In this document: positions 8,431-17,876 of the stretch, piece after piece
Numbering within the stretch: position 1 is the stretch's first letter
Layout: each line of letters starts with the position of its first letter
Origin: Candidatus Kryptonium sp.
GTDB taxonomy: Bacteria; Bacteroidota; Ignavibacteria; Kryptoniales; Kryptoniaceae
DNA: 64,000 nt
Direction of reading: 5' to 3'
Assembly: GCA_025060635.1 (NCBI GenBank)
Contig: JANXBN010000002.1
Coordinates: 248,001-312,000, forward strand
Notes under the pieces: model-generated
Database searches by the model: none
What the model saw: only the letters and a program-made list of their open reading frames with translations
Told to the model about the DNA's origin: nothing
Made by a program: the position numbers and the translations under genes

Positions 8431-8879
8431 TTTTTCCCTCCATTTGATAATGTTAGTTCAAGAACATCGTCTTTGCTTAAATTCTCACCAGATGATATAA
8501 CTTTTTGAACTGATGGTGTTTCGTTCAATATCGCTTCGTCAATTTTAGGAGAAGTCCTTACAGACATGATCTCAAATCCAATTAAAATTAGAAAAACTAT
8601 TATCAAGGCGATCGCCAGTTCTTTTGAAAATCCAATTACATAATCCCACAATGTTTGTTGTGTGCTTCTTTCCTTGAGTTTTGCCTGTACTCTTGTGAAT
8701 AAATACGGGGAAACTTCAATAATTTCTTCTTTTAGGGATTCGCGAACGAGATCATGAAGCTTAACAAGTTGAGAGCACTCTTGACATATCTTTATGTGTT
8801 CTTCAATCATTTCAATGTTGTTTTTTAACTCGCCATCAATATATTCGGAAACGAGCTTTTTAATTTTACCGTGCCTCAT
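8427..8879 (-). CDS. Anti-sigma factor with zinc-binding N-terminus
   Basis: 150 residues. The N-terminus carries the ZAS-type zinc motif H28-x3-C32-x2-C35 (EEHIKICQECSQL), and one membrane helix spans about residues 88-108. Such proteins bind their cognate ECF sigma factor at the membrane and release it on an envelope signal. The gene overlaps the sigma gene by 4 bases and the next gene by 4 bases, the usual arrangement for a sigma/anti-sigma pair. Confidence 0.85.
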   Translation of the reverse strand: MRHGKIKKLVSEYIDGELKNNIEMIEEHIKICQECSQLVKLHDLVRESLKEEIIEVSPYLFTRVQAKLKERSTQQTLWDYVIGFSKELAIALIIVFLILIGFEIMSVRTSPKIDEAILNETPSVQKVISSGENLSKDDVLELTLSNGGKK

Positions 8880-9457
8880 TTTAGAACTTCCCTATATTCT
8901 TTTAAATGTTCTGCCAAAAGTTTTCTTGCTCTAAAAATTCTTGACTTTACAGTTCCAACACTTACCTTAAGTATTTTCGCAATTTCTTCGTATGATAAAT
9001 CCTCAAACTCTCTGAGAATTATCGCAGTTTTGTATTCCATTGGAAGTTTTGAGATTGCTTTTTCAATAATTTCTCTTAGTTCTTTTTGTTCAACGATTTT
9101 TTCAACCTGCGAATGAGATGGCTCTGCTTTTGGATTTTGGCTCAATACATCCGATAGAGAATAAGTCCTTGAGCGTTGTCTTTTTCTTATTTCATCAATA
9201 CAGATATTAACTGTGATCCTGTAAATCCATGTATAAAAAGCCGAGCCAAATTTATAATCCTTTATTGACTCAATTACTCTCATAAACACATCCTGAGTTA
9301 GATCTTCAACAACGCTTGCATCACCTATAATTTTAAAGACCAAATTTGCGACTCTGTTTTGATACTTCTTCACAATAAACTCAAATGCCTTTTCGTCGCC
9401 GTCCCTTGCTCGTTTAATGACTTCTACTTCATCAATTTGTTCAAACTGCTCTTTCAT
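8876..9457 (-). CDS. ECF-family RNA polymerase sigma factor
   Basis: 193 residues with the two ECF domains: region 2 (about 20-90, VEDLTQDVFMRVIESI, WIYRITVNICIDEIRKR) and region 4 with its helix-turn-helix (about 135-190, LSYEEIAKILKVSVGTVKSR). It directs transcription of a small stress regulon and is probably held inactive by the downstream anti-sigma factor. First gene of a four-gene operon; only 38 bases separate it from the murA stop, so some transcription may read in from murA. Confidence 0.93.
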   Translation of the reverse strand: MKEQFEQIDEVEVIKRARDGDEKAFEFIVKKYQNRVANLVFKIIGDASVVEDLTQDVFMRVIESIKDYKFGSAFYTWIYRITVNICIDEIRKRQRSRTYSLSDVLSQNPKAEPSHSQVEKIVEQKELREIIEKAISKLPMEYKTAIILREFEDLSYEEIAKILKVSVGTVKSRIFRARKLLAEHLKEYREVLK

Positions 9458-9495
9458 TTTCTGAAATTATGACGATTAAGTTTGTTTAAAGTTCC

Positions 9496-10758
9496 TCAAA
9501 ATTCGTCCGTTTCTTCTCTCCAGATTTGCGCTCCGAGTTGTTGGAGTTTTTTCTCAATCCGTTCATATCCTCTGTCAATGTGATAGATTCGTAAAATTTC
9601 CGTTTTTCCTTCAGCGACAAGACCGGCAAGTATCAGCGAGGCGCTCGCACGCAGGTCGGTTGACATCACCTTTGCTCCCTTTAGTTTTTCCACGCCTCTT
9701 ACAATTGCTACATTTTCATTAACTTCAATATCTGCACCAAGCCTAACAAGCTCTGGGACATGCTTAAATCTGTCGTAGAAGATCGTCTCCGTTATAATGG
9801 ATGTTCCTTTCGCAATTGACATAAGGGCTGTCCACTGGGCTTGCATATCCGTAGGGAAGCCCGGATATTCAGCTGTTGTGACATCAACGGGTTTAATTTC
9901 ATCAGGTGCTTCAAGTTCAACGAAATCGTCTCCAATTTTTAGATGACATCCTGCGTTTTCAAGTTTAAAGAGAACAGCTTCAAAATGGGACGGATTACAT
10001 TTTTCTATTCTTATTTTTCCGCCTGTTATTGCTCCAGCTATGAGGAAAGTTCCTGCTTCAATCCTATCGGGTATCGTTACAATGTCGGCTGGATGAAGTT
10101 GGTCAACACCTTCAATTTCAATTTTATCTGTTCCAAGTCCATTTATTTTTGCTCCCATTGAATTTAAAAATTCACCAAGTTGAACAATTTCAGGTTCCTT
10201 CGCTGCGTTTTCAATTATAGTTGTTCCTTTCGCAAGGACTGAAGCCATCATTATGTTTCCAGTAGCGCCGACACTTGGCTTGTCAAAATGTATTCTGGCG
10301 CCGTGTAACTGTTTAGCTTTGGCAACAATATAACCAGCATCAAGCTCAACTTCTGCACCAAGTTTTTTGATACCTTCAATATGAAGATCAACAGGTCTTG
10401 GTCCCCAAGCACAACCACCAGGTAAAGAAACACGAGCATAACCAAATCTCCCAACAAGTGGACCAAGGACATAAATAGACGCTCTCATTTTTTTGACGAG
10501 TTCATAAGGTGCTTCAAATTTTGATATGTTTTCTGTGTTGATAGTTAAAATGTGATTTTCAAATTTAACATCAACTCCCATTTCGGTGAGAACTTGGCTC
10601 ATTGTTTTTACATCTCTAAGGTCAGGAGTGTTATAAATTCTGTAGGTTCCGCTTGCGAGGATCGTTGCTGGCATTAGTGCGAGAACTGAATTTTTAGCTC
10701 CACTGATTTCTACAGTCCCAGAAAGTTTTTGCCCTCCGATAATTACGAATTTTTCCAT
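9496..10758 (-). CDS. murA: UDP-N-acetylglucosamine 1-carboxyvinyltransferase
   Basis: This 420-residue enzyme makes the first committed precursor of peptidoglycan from UDP-GlcNAc and phosphoenolpyruvate in the cytosol. Seen: GAKNSVLAL with Lys22-Asn23, the active loop LPGGCAWGPRPVD with Cys116 (the fosfomycin target in the family), and YPGFPTDMQAQWTAL near the C-terminal domain. Length is typical. Transcribed from a divergent promoter region shared with the radical SAM gene. Confidence 0.97.
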   Translation of the reverse strand: MEKFVIIGGQKLSGTVEISGAKNSVLALMPATILASGTYRIYNTPDLRDVKTMSQVLTEMGVDVKFENHILTINTENISKFEAPYELVKKMRASIYVLGPLVGRFGYARVSLPGGCAWGPRPVDLHIEGIKKLGAEVELDAGYIVAKAKQLHGARIHFDKPSVGATGNIMMASVLAKGTTIIENAAKEPEIVQLGEFLNSMGAKINGLGTDKIEIEGVDQLHPADIVTIPDRIEAGTFLIAGAITGGKIRIEKCNPSHFEAVLFKLENAGCHLKIGDDFVELEAPDEIKPVDVTTAEYPGFPTDMQAQWTALMSIAKGTSIITETIFYDRFKHVPELVRLGADIEVNENVAIVRGVEKLKGAKVMSTDLRASASLILAGLVAEGKTEILRIYHIDRGYERIEKKLQQLGAQIWREETDEF

Positions 10759-10796
10759 TTTCGCTTTTACCTTAATTTTGCACTTTTCTTAAATTT

Positions 10797-10829
10797 CAAA
10801 AAATAAAGTCAAAAACAAAATTTTGCAAT
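10797..10829 (-). promoter_or_regulatory. Bacteroidota-type promoter for murA (overlaps the divergent promoter)
   Basis: On the minus strand: ATTG, 20-base spacer, TATTTTTT followed by G. The -33 element lies inside the spacer of the plus-strand promoter at 10822-10853, so the two start sites may compete for RNA polymerase. Confidence 0.4.
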
Positions 10830-10853
10830 CTTTACATTTTTTTAGTATTTTTG
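10822..10853 (+). promoter_or_regulatory. Bacteroidota-type promoter for the radical SAM / RNase E/G operon
   Basis: TTTG, 20-base spacer, TATTTTTG: a full match to -33 TTTG / -7 TAnnTTTG. The expected start near 10860 leaves a short leader before the ATG at 10894. Confidence 0.6.
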
Positions 10854-10893
10854 ATACAAGGCAAGGGAAACGGAAATTAAAGCGATTGACAAT

Positions 10894-13620
10894 ATGGCAA
10901 ATTTTGAATATAGATTACTTGAAGAAATTAAGTCAAAAATAGACCAAAAAATTCTTCCATTCGTTGATAAGCCGGGAAGATATATTGGAAATGAGTTTAA
11001 TATCATAGTTAAGCCAGATGCAGAGGTAAGAATTGCGTTGTGTTTCCCGGATGTCTATGAAATAGGGATGTCTTATATTGGATTTAAAATTTTGTATAAC
11101 ATCGTGAACAAAATACCGTGGGCAAGCGCCGAAAGGGTTTACGCTCCTTGGGTAGATGCAGAAGAAATTATGCGAAAGGAAGGTATTCCTTTATTTTCCT
11201 TGGAAACAAAAAGACCTTTAAAACTTTTTGATGTCATTGGCTTTACGTTCCAATATGAGCTTCATTATACTAACATCTTGAACATGCTTAATTTGGGGAA
11301 TGTCCCAATTTTCGCAAAAGATAGAACTGATGAAGATCCAATAGTTATCGCAGGTGGGCCGGTTGCCTGCAATCCTGAACCAATGTCTGCTTTCATTGAT
11401 GCATTTTTGCTCGGTGATGGGGAGAACCTTTTACCTGCTTTCCTTGAAATCGTCCGTAAAATGAAAAAAGAAGGTGCGAAAAGAGATGAAATTTTATTAA
11501 CAGCATCAAAAACCTTGCAAGGAGTGTATGTTCCAAAATTTTATGAACCAGTTTATGAAAATGGCAAGATAAAAAGTATAAAAAAACTTGTTGATGATGT
11601 ACCTCTTCCAATCAAACGAAATGTCATCCCGGAATTAAAGCCAGAGTATTATCCAGATAAACCTGTTGTTCCGTTGATTGAAGTTGTCCACGACAGATTT
11701 CAGCTTGAAATAATGCGGGGTTGCACTCAAGGTTGTCGGTTCTGCAACGCAGGAATGATTTACAGACCTGTTCGTGAGAGATCCGTTGATGATTTGATTA
11801 ATGAAACGAGGACAGTTATAGAGAACACTGGTTATGAAGAGATGTCTTTAGTTTCGCTTTCTACATCGGATTATTCGCTGTTGCCTGAGTTAATGAGTAA
11901 AAATTATGAACTCATCAAAGAAAAGCATGTCTCCCCAAGTTTTCCATCACTTCGCCCGCAGACATACACGAAGGGAATTGCAAAGTTTGCCCGAGAAGGT
12001 GGCGCAAGCGGGTTGACATTTGCTCCAGAAGCTGGGACTGAAAGATTGCGTAGGGTAATAAACAAGCAAAGTTCTGAAGAAGATTTCTATCGTGCAGTTG
12101 AAATAGCAATTGAATATGGATGGCGACTTGTTAAACTCTACTTCATGATGGGGCTTCCCACGGAAACCTATGAGGATCTTGACGGAATTTTGAAAATTGC
12201 TGAAAATGTAGTGAAAATCGCCAGACAGAAGAAAGTTTATAATATGGAAGTTCATGTCTCTGTATCTCCTTTTTCCCCAAAGCCACACACTCCATTTCAA
12301 TGGGAAAGACAAAATTCAATTGAAGAATTACTTGACAAGGCGAAATATCTTAGATCAAAGAACAGATACAAAAATATAAAACTTGACATCAGAGATCCAA
12401 GGGTTACAACTCTTGAGACGATACTTGGACGTGGCGATAGAAGGATTTCAAATGTAATTTACTCAGCTTGGAAAAAAGGAGCTAAGTTTGATGCGTGGAC
12501 AGATAAAATGAATTTTGATTTATGGCTTGAGGCGTTGAATGAACATGGTTTTAAGATTGAAGATTTCATCCGTGAATTTGACAAAGATGAAGTTTTTCCG
12601 TGGGATCATATTTTCATGGGCGTTTTGAAGAAATTCCTATGGAGGGATAGAGAAAAAGCTTATAAGGAAGCAATGATTCCAGATTGTAGACCTGAGGATA
12701 TTTGCCATGCGTGTGGAGCTTGTGATTTTAAAACTATAAAAATGTTAATCAGAGAACAAGTAGATAAACCTGACAAGACTGTGCAATATGGCGAAGTTAT
12801 GAGCATGGGCGAGGATATAATCTGGATTGATAAATCCCAAGAAAATGAAACAAAACAGATTGAAACTTATTTCTACAGAATGAAATACACGAAAGAGGGA
12901 TATTTAAAATACATCTCGCACCTTGATCTTGTCCGTCTTTTCAATCGTATTTTTAGAAAGTCGGGATTGAAAGTTGCATATACACAAGGTTTTCATCCAC
13001 ATCCCAAGTTTTCTTTTTCTGCTCCGCTTCCGCTTGGTTATTCAAGTTTGTGTGAATTTATTGATTTTGAGCTTGAAGATCATCTTGATGTTGAGGAGAT
13101 CAAAGATCGTCTTGCTTCAAATCTCCCTGATGGAATGCGTGTGATAGAAATAAAAGAGATTTCAAAACCTAAAGAATCGCTTGACAAGCAAATAAATCTT
13201 TTTGAATACAAAATCTATTTCACATCAGAAAAACTTGCAGATCAAATTCAGTCGTTTCTCTCAAAGGATGAAATTTTGATTCACAAGGTAAATCAAAATG
13301 GTAAATTGAAAACCTTAAACATTCGCAAATATATCCGAGAAATAAACATAAATAACAACGGTTTTACGCTTCAAATTATTCGCGACAAAGACGGCGTGAT
13401 GCCACGCGTTGACCTAATTCTTGAAATTCTTTTGGGTTTAAACAAAGAAGAAATCAAAAAATTAAAAATTGAAAGGACAGGTCAATTTATTTGTAAAGAT
13501 GGGGTCATCTTTGATCCGATTGATTATGAGTTAGTGAAAAACAAAATAGGGGTTTTTAGTTATGAGGAAGGAAATTTATATCAGCACGAGGAAGAAAGAA
13601 ACACGTATAGCAGTTCTTGA
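10894..13620 (+). CDS. Radical SAM protein (TIGR03960-like) fused to a DUF2344/TIGR03936-like domain
   Basis: 908 residues in two parts. The N-terminal part (about 1-600) contains a B12-binding-like segment and a radical SAM core with the cluster motif C277-x3-C281-x2-C284 (RGCTQGCRFCNAG). Motifs such as FAPEAGTERLRRVINK and MMGLPTETYEDL follow. The C-terminal part (about 625-870) matches the DUF2344 type (YLKYISHLDLVRLFNRIFRKSGL, YTQGFHPHPKFSF). In many bacteria these are separate genes or a fusion beside an RNase E/G gene, as here; the substrate is not established. The last 59 bases overlap the start of the RNase gene. A possible role in RNA or tRNA modification is an inference from that linkage. 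Confidence 0.88.
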   Translation: MANFEYRLLEEIKSKIDQKILPFVDKPGRYIGNEFNIIVKPDAEVRIALCFPDVYEIGMSYIGFKILYNIVNKIPWASAERVYAPWVDAEEIMRKEGIPLFSLETKRPLKLFDVIGFTFQYELHYTNILNMLNLGNVPIFAKDRTDEDPIVIAGGPVACNPEPMSAFIDAFLLGDGENLLPAFLEIVRKMKKEGAKRDEILLTASKTLQGVYVPKFYEPVYENGKIKSIKKLVDDVPLPIKRNVIPELKPEYYPDKPVVPLIEVVHDRFQLEIMRGCTQGCRFCNAGMIYRPVRERSVDDLINETRTVIENTGYEEMSLVSLSTSDYSLLPELMSKNYELIKEKHVSPSFPSLRPQTYTKGIAKFAREGGASGLTFAPEAGTERLRRVINKQSSEEDFYRAVEIAIEYGWRLVKLYFMMGLPTETYEDLDGILKIAENVVKIARQKKVYNMEVHVSVSPFSPKPHTPFQWERQNSIEELLDKAKYLRSKNRYKNIKLDIRDPRVTTLETILGRGDRRISNVIYSAWKKGAKFDAWTDKMNFDLWLEALNEHGFKIEDFIREFDKDEVFPWDHIFMGVLKKFLWRDREKAYKEAMIPDCRPEDICHACGACDFKTIKMLIREQVDKPDKTVQYGEVMSMGEDIIWIDKSQENETKQIETYFYRMKYTKEGYLKYISHLDLVRLFNRIFRKSGLKVAYTQGFHPHPKFSFSAPLPLGYSSLCEFIDFELEDHLDVEEIKDRLASNLPDGMRVIEIKEISKPKESLDKQINLFEYKIYFTSEKLADQIQSFLSKDEILIHKVNQNGKLKTLNIRKYIREININNNGFTLQIIRDKDGVMPRVDLILEILLGLNKEEIKKLKIERTGQFICKDGVIFDPIDYELVKNKIGVFSYEEGNLYQHEEERNTYSSS

Positions 13621-15208
13621 AGATGGTCAAATTGCAGAATTGTTCTTTGAAAATCCCGAACAAGAAAGAATGGTCGGGGATATCTATCTTGGTAAAGTCG
13701 CAAGAGTTTTGCCCGGTATAAAAGCAGCTTTTATTAACATCGGACATAAACAAGATGCGTTTCTTCATTTTGCCGATATTGATAAAACCTCAATTGAAGA
13801 ATACGCTGATCTCCTTGGTGATGACACAAGCGTTGATGAAGTTTCAGAAACCGCCGTTGAAACTGCGGAAGAGAAAGAGTTAGCAGCTTTACAGCCTATT
13901 TCTACTTCCAAATCAACCGGGACAACCGAGGTATATGCACCTAAAAAACCTCATCTGTTGAAAAAGGGACAACCGATATTGGTACAAGTCATCAAAGAAC
14001 CGCTTGGAAGGAAGGGAGCTAGAGTCACGACAAGGATAACTCTTCCCGGAAGATTTCTTGTCCTTATGCCTTTTATGGAGAATAAAATCGGAATATCAAG
14101 GAAAATTTTAAATGTCAAGGAAAGGAGAAGATTAAGAAACATAATTAGAGCACTTCTTCCTAATGGATATGGTGTTATCGTTAGAACCGCTGCCGAGGGG
14201 AAAGATACTAAAACATTAAGAGGGGAGCTTGAACAGTTGATCGCAACTTGGGAAAAAATAGAAAAAATGATTCCAACGGAGAAGCCACCTGCTTTGCTTT
14301 ATAAAGATATAAGTGTGACATCAAGCGTAATGCGAGATCTTTTAACTAAAGATGTGGAAAGAGTTGTTGTTGATTCAAAATCTCTCTTCCGTGAGATAGT
14401 TGCATATGCAAGGTGGGCAGCGCCTGATGTAGTTGACAAAATTGAACTTGATGAGACGGAAGATATTTTTGAAAAATATGGAATAAACAAGGAAATTGAA
14501 AACTCGCTTAGTAGAAAAATTTATCTTCGCGGAGGAGCTTACATCCTGATTGAGCAAACAGAAGCGATGACAGTTATAGATGTAAACACAGGAAAGTATG
14601 CACCACGCCAAAATCAAGAACAAGTATCTTTGAGAATCAACCTTGATGCTGCGAAAGAGATAGTAAGACAACTAAGGTTGAGAGACATTGGTGGCTTGAT
14701 AGTTGTTGATTTCATTGATATGGAAGATGAAAAAAGTAAAAAGAGATTATTTGATGAACTCCGAAAAGAATTCAAAAAAGACAGGGCAAAGGTGACGGTG
14801 CTGCCGATGACTGAATTTGGTCTGATCCAAATCACGAGACAAAGGGTAAGACCAAGTGTGTTTGAGAAATTTAGTGAACCTTGTCCTACCTGTGCTGGAA
14901 CTGGAACGATTTTTCTAAGAGATTTGATACTCAGGAAAATAGAGCGATGGTTCGCAAAATTTAAAGCGATTTCATCTGAAAGGAACATTGTTTTAAAACT
15001 TCATCCAACGGTCGCTAAATATATGAAAACAAGTTTGAAAGGAAGATTGAAAATTTTGAAGTTCATTTTGAGATATTTCATTAAAGTGAAAGTTGAAGCA
15101 GACCCAACTCTTTCTGTAGAAGAGTTTAAAGTCGTTTCAGCGAAAACAGGCAAGGAATTAACAGACACGGGAGCATATATCGGAATTTCAAAAGAAAACC
15201 AAAATTAA
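13562..15208 (+). CDS. rng: Ribonuclease E/G family endoribonuclease
   Basis: 548 residues. The N-terminal S1-like domain begins right after the start ([24 protein letters not shown]). The catalytic metal aspartates are D340 ([10 protein letters not shown]) and D383 (VVDFIDME), and the zinc-link cysteines are C441 and C444 (CPTCAGTG). Their spacing, 43 and 58 residues, equals that in E. coli RNase E (D303, D346, C404). Unusual is an acidic, low-complexity insertion of about 45-50 residues (about 75-125) inside the S1 domain. Alignment with RNase G supports the start at 13562, so the 59-base overlap with the upstream gene is real. Role: single-strand RNA cleavage in rRNA and mRNA processing. 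No long C-terminal scaffold is present, so it is RNase G-like. Confidence 0.93.
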   Translation: MRKEIYISTRKKETRIAVLEDGQIAELFFENPEQERMVGDIYLGKVARVLPGIKAAFINIGHKQDAFLHFADIDKTSIEEYADLLGDDTSVDEVSETAVETAEEKELAALQPISTSKSTGTTEVYAPKKPHLLKKGQPILVQVIKEPLGRKGARVTTRITLPGRFLVLMPFMENKIGISRKILNVKERRRLRNIIRALLPNGYGVIVRTAAEGKDTKTLRGELEQLIATWEKIEKMIPTEKPPALLYKDISVTSSVMRDLLTKDVERVVVDSKSLFREIVAYARWAAPDVVDKIELDETEDIFEKYGINKEIENSLSRKIYLRGGAYILIEQTEAMTVIDVNTGKYAPRQNQEQVSLRINLDAAKEIVRQLRLRDIGGLIVVDFIDMEDEKSKKRLFDELRKEFKKDRAKVTVLPMTEFGLIQITRQRVRPSVFEKFSEPCPTCAGTGTIFLRDLILRKIERWFAKFKAISSERNIVLKLHPTVAKYMKTSLKGRLKILKFILRYFIKVKVEADPTLSVEEFKVVSAKTGKELTDTGAYIGISKENQN

Positions 15209-15221
15209 ATGGAGATTTAAA

Positions 15222-15893
15222 ATGAAAATTTTTCTTGACACCGCAAACATTGATGAAATAAAAGAAGCAGCAAGTTGGGGAATACTTGATGGCGTTACAA
15301 CTAATCCAAGTTTAATTGCAAAGGAAAAAAGGGATTTTAGGGAAATTCTATACGAAATATGTTCCATCGTTGAAGGCGATATCAGCGCTGAAGTTATATC
15401 AACTGACCTTGAAGGCATGATCAAAGAGGCAAGGGAGCTTGCAAGGATTTCTAATAATATCGTCGTGAAAATTCCATTAATAAAGGACGGTTTAAAAGCT
15501 GTTAAAATTTTAAGAAATGAAGGTATAAGAACAAATGTGACGCTTTGTTTTTCCCCAACCCAAGCAATTTTAGCAGCGAAAGCAGGAGCTTATTACATTA
15601 GCCCATTTGTAGGTCGTCTTGATGATATATCAAGCGATGGAATGAATCTAATCAGGCAGATAGTTCAGATTTACAAAAATTATAATTTTGAAACCAAAGT
15701 TCTCGTGGCGAGCGTAAGGCATCCTATGCATGTTGTTGAAGCTGGGCTCATAGGTGCAGATGTTGTCACGATGCCGTTTAAAGTATTAGAACAAATGATA
15801 AAACATCCACTTACAGACATTGGCTTGGAAAGATTTCTTGAGGATTGGAGAAAAGCTCAATTAGAGATTGAAAAATTTGAAAAGGTTAAATAA
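15222..15893 (+). CDS. Transaldolase / fructose-6-phosphate aldolase-like, short form
   Basis: A 223-residue TalC/FSA-type aldolase. Motifs: [26 protein letters not shown], and the Schiff-base lysine K83 in [10 protein letters not shown], then [14 protein letters not shown]. Short transaldolases act in the non-oxidative pentose phosphate pathway; sequence alone does not separate transaldolase from fructose-6-phosphate aldolase. It lies 13 bases after the RNase gene, preceded by GGAG, and 22 bases before gcvT. Confidence 0.92.
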   Translation: MKIFLDTANIDEIKEAASWGILDGVTTNPSLIAKEKRDFREILYEICSIVEGDISAEVISTDLEGMIKEARELARISNNIVVKIPLIKDGLKAVKILRNEGIRTNVTLCFSPTQAILAAKAGAYYISPFVGRLDDISSDGMNLIRQIVQIYKNYNFETKVLVASVRHPMHVVEAGLIGADVVTMPFKVLEQMIKHPLTDIGLERFLEDWRKAQLEIEKFEKVK

Positions 15894-15915
15894 AAACTTA
15901 GGAGAATAGCAACAG

Positions 15916-17007
15916 ATGAAACGCACCCCATTTTATGAAATTCATCTTGAACTTGGAGCTAAAATCGCACCTTTTGCTGGCTTTGAGATGCCAATTCAAT
16001 ATGATGGAATTATAAGCGAACATAAGCGAGTCCGTGAGTCTGTGGGTGTTTTTGATGTTTCTCACATGGGTGAGTTTAAAGTAAGTGGAAAGGACGCGTT
16101 AAATTTTTTGCAAAGGTTAACGGTTAACGATGTTTCAAAAATTTCTCCTGGAAGAGCACAGTATACAGCGATGTGCTATGAAGATGGAGGTATAGTGGAC
16201 GATCTTTTAATATATAATCTTGGCGATTCGTATATGGTTGTTGTGAACGCAGCAAACATTGAAAAAGATTTTGAATGGATGAGAGAACATATTCAAGGTG
16301 ATGTAACTCTTGAAAACATAAGTGATAAAGTTGCGCTTTTAGCTGTTCAAGGTCCGAAATCTCTTTTAACACTACAAAAATTGACAGATGTTGATTTAAC
16401 GCAGATAAAGTATTATCATTTCGTTAAAGGAAAACTTGCTGGGGTTGAGATGATAATTTCAAGGACTGGTTACACTGGGGAGCTTGGTTTTGAACTTTAT
16501 TTTGATGCCGATCCGGAACTTTGCAGAAAGGTTTGGAATGCGATCATGGAATCTGGCAAAGAATTTAACATTGGTCCCGTAGGTCTTGGTGCAAGAGATA
16601 CCCTTAGAACTGAAATGGGATATATGCTTTATGGGAACGATATTGATCAAACTACAAATCCACTTGAAGCTGGCTTGGATTGGATTGTAAAATTTGACAA
16701 AGGTGATTTTATAGGTAAAGAGAATTTGCTTAAAATTAAAACCGAGGGAGTAAAGAGAAAACTTGTTGGGTTCGTAAGTGATGATAAGATTCCACCAAGA
16801 CACGGTTATGAAATTTATAAAGATGGAGAGAAAGTTGGTCATGTTACGAGTGGGACTTTCTCGCCAATCCTTGAAAAGGGGATTGGAATGGGATATGTTG
16901 ATGTTAAATTTTCAAACTTGGGTGAGAAAATAATAATTAACGCCCGTGGTAAGGAATTAACAGCGGTTATTGTAAATCTCCCATTCGTTCCAAATAGAGC
17001 AAAATAA
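15916..17007 (+). CDS. gcvT: Aminomethyltransferase, glycine cleavage system T protein
   Basis: 363 residues, the usual length. It transfers the aminomethyl carbon from the H protein to tetrahydrofolate. Visible blocks: HLELGAKIAPFAGFEMPIQY, FDVSHMGEF, GRAQYTAMCYEDGGIVDDL, SRTGYTGELGFELYF and GLGARDTLRTEMGYMLYGND. GcvH and GcvP are not in this window. AGGAG precedes the ATG. It supplies methylene-THF for FolD. Confidence 0.95.
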   Translation: MKRTPFYEIHLELGAKIAPFAGFEMPIQYDGIISEHKRVRESVGVFDVSHMGEFKVSGKDALNFLQRLTVNDVSKISPGRAQYTAMCYEDGGIVDDLLIYNLGDSYMVVVNAANIEKDFEWMREHIQGDVTLENISDKVALLAVQGPKSLLTLQKLTDVDLTQIKYYHFVKGKLAGVEMIISRTGYTGELGFELYFDADPELCRKVWNAIMESGKEFNIGPVGLGARDTLRTEMGYMLYGNDIDQTTNPLEAGLDWIVKFDKGDFIGKENLLKIKTEGVKRKLVGFVSDDKIPPRHGYEIYKDGEKVGHVTSGTFSPILEKGIGMGYVDVKFSNLGEKIIINARGKELTAVIVNLPFVPNRAK

Positions 17008-17020
17008 AAGCAGGGGACAG

Positions 17021-17758
17021 ATGAATATTGATTTGTTTTTCACACCTTTACAGGTTCAAGATGAATTGGGGCTACAGAATAAAACAGTAATAGTTGTTGA
17101 TGTTTTAAGGGCTTCAACTACTATAGCGACAGCTTTGAAAAATGGCGCAAGAGCGATAATTCCAGTTGCAACTGTTGAAAACGCCGTGAAATATGCCTCA
17201 ACTCTTGAACCAAGCTCTTTTCTCTTATGCGGAGAAAGAGGTGGTAAAATAATTGATGGATTTGATCTTGGAAATTCCCCGTTTGAATACACCGAAGATA
17301 AGGTTAAAGGTAAAACATTAATCTACGCAAGCACAAATGGCTCCGTTGCCATAACCAAGACAAAGTACGCGAAACATTCCATAATCGCTGGATTCGTGAA
17401 TATATCAGAAGTTGTGAAGTTTGTAAATGAAAATAGCGATGATATCCTAATTCTTTGTTCAGGAAAGTTAAATCGTTTTTGTATTGAAGATACAGTTTGT
17501 GGAGGGATGATTGCTTTCATGCTTATAAATGGAAAATCAAAGAAGAAATTCAACCTTAGCGATTCCGTCCTTGCCTCTATTAAGCTTTACAAATCTTATC
17601 GCAAAAATCTTTTAAAGATGCTGAAAGAAAGTGAGCATGGTAGGTTTTTAATTGAACTTGATTTTGAAGAAGATTTAAAGGTAGCAGCAGGTGTTGATAC
17701 CATCCCAATTTTACCAATTTATTCTGATGGTGTAATAAAACAATATACCAAGGAGTAA
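17021..17758 (+). CDS. 2-phosphosulfolactate phosphatase family protein (ComB-like)
   Basis: 245 residues. Family motifs: VIVVDVLRASTTI near the N-terminus, CGERGG, GFDLGNSPFEY and YASTNGSVAI. In methanogens ComB dephosphorylates phosphosulfolactate for coenzyme M; bacterial members are common, often without the rest of that pathway, and their substrate is less certain. No comA or comC is seen here. It is 13 bases after gcvT, with an AGGGGA-type ribosome site, and ends the operon starting at 10894. Confidence 0.85.
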   Translation: MNIDLFFTPLQVQDELGLQNKTVIVVDVLRASTTIATALKNGARAIIPVATVENAVKYASTLEPSSFLLCGERGGKIIDGFDLGNSPFEYTEDKVKGKTLIYASTNGSVAITKTKYAKHSIIAGFVNISEVVKFVNENSDDILILCSGKLNRFCIEDTVCGGMIAFMLINGKSKKKFNLSDSVLASIKLYKSYRKNLLKMLKESEHGRFLIELDFEEDLKVAAGVDTIPILPIYSDGVIKQYTKE

Positions 17759-17801
17759 AAAGTTTAATTTGGAATTTGAAATCGCGTCGCCAGGGAAATC
17801 T

Positions 17802-17834
17802 TTTGTTTTGTTGATCAAATTTTGCATATTTATG
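17802..17834 (+). promoter_or_regulatory. Possible promoter for the TPR membrane protein gene
   Basis: TTTG, 21-base spacer, TATTTATG (one mismatch to TAnnTTTG), about 43 bases upstream of the ATG at 17877. Confidence 0.35.
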
Positions 17835-17876
17835 GCAAGTAGGAATTAACGAAAACTAATCAAAAATATTAAAGTT

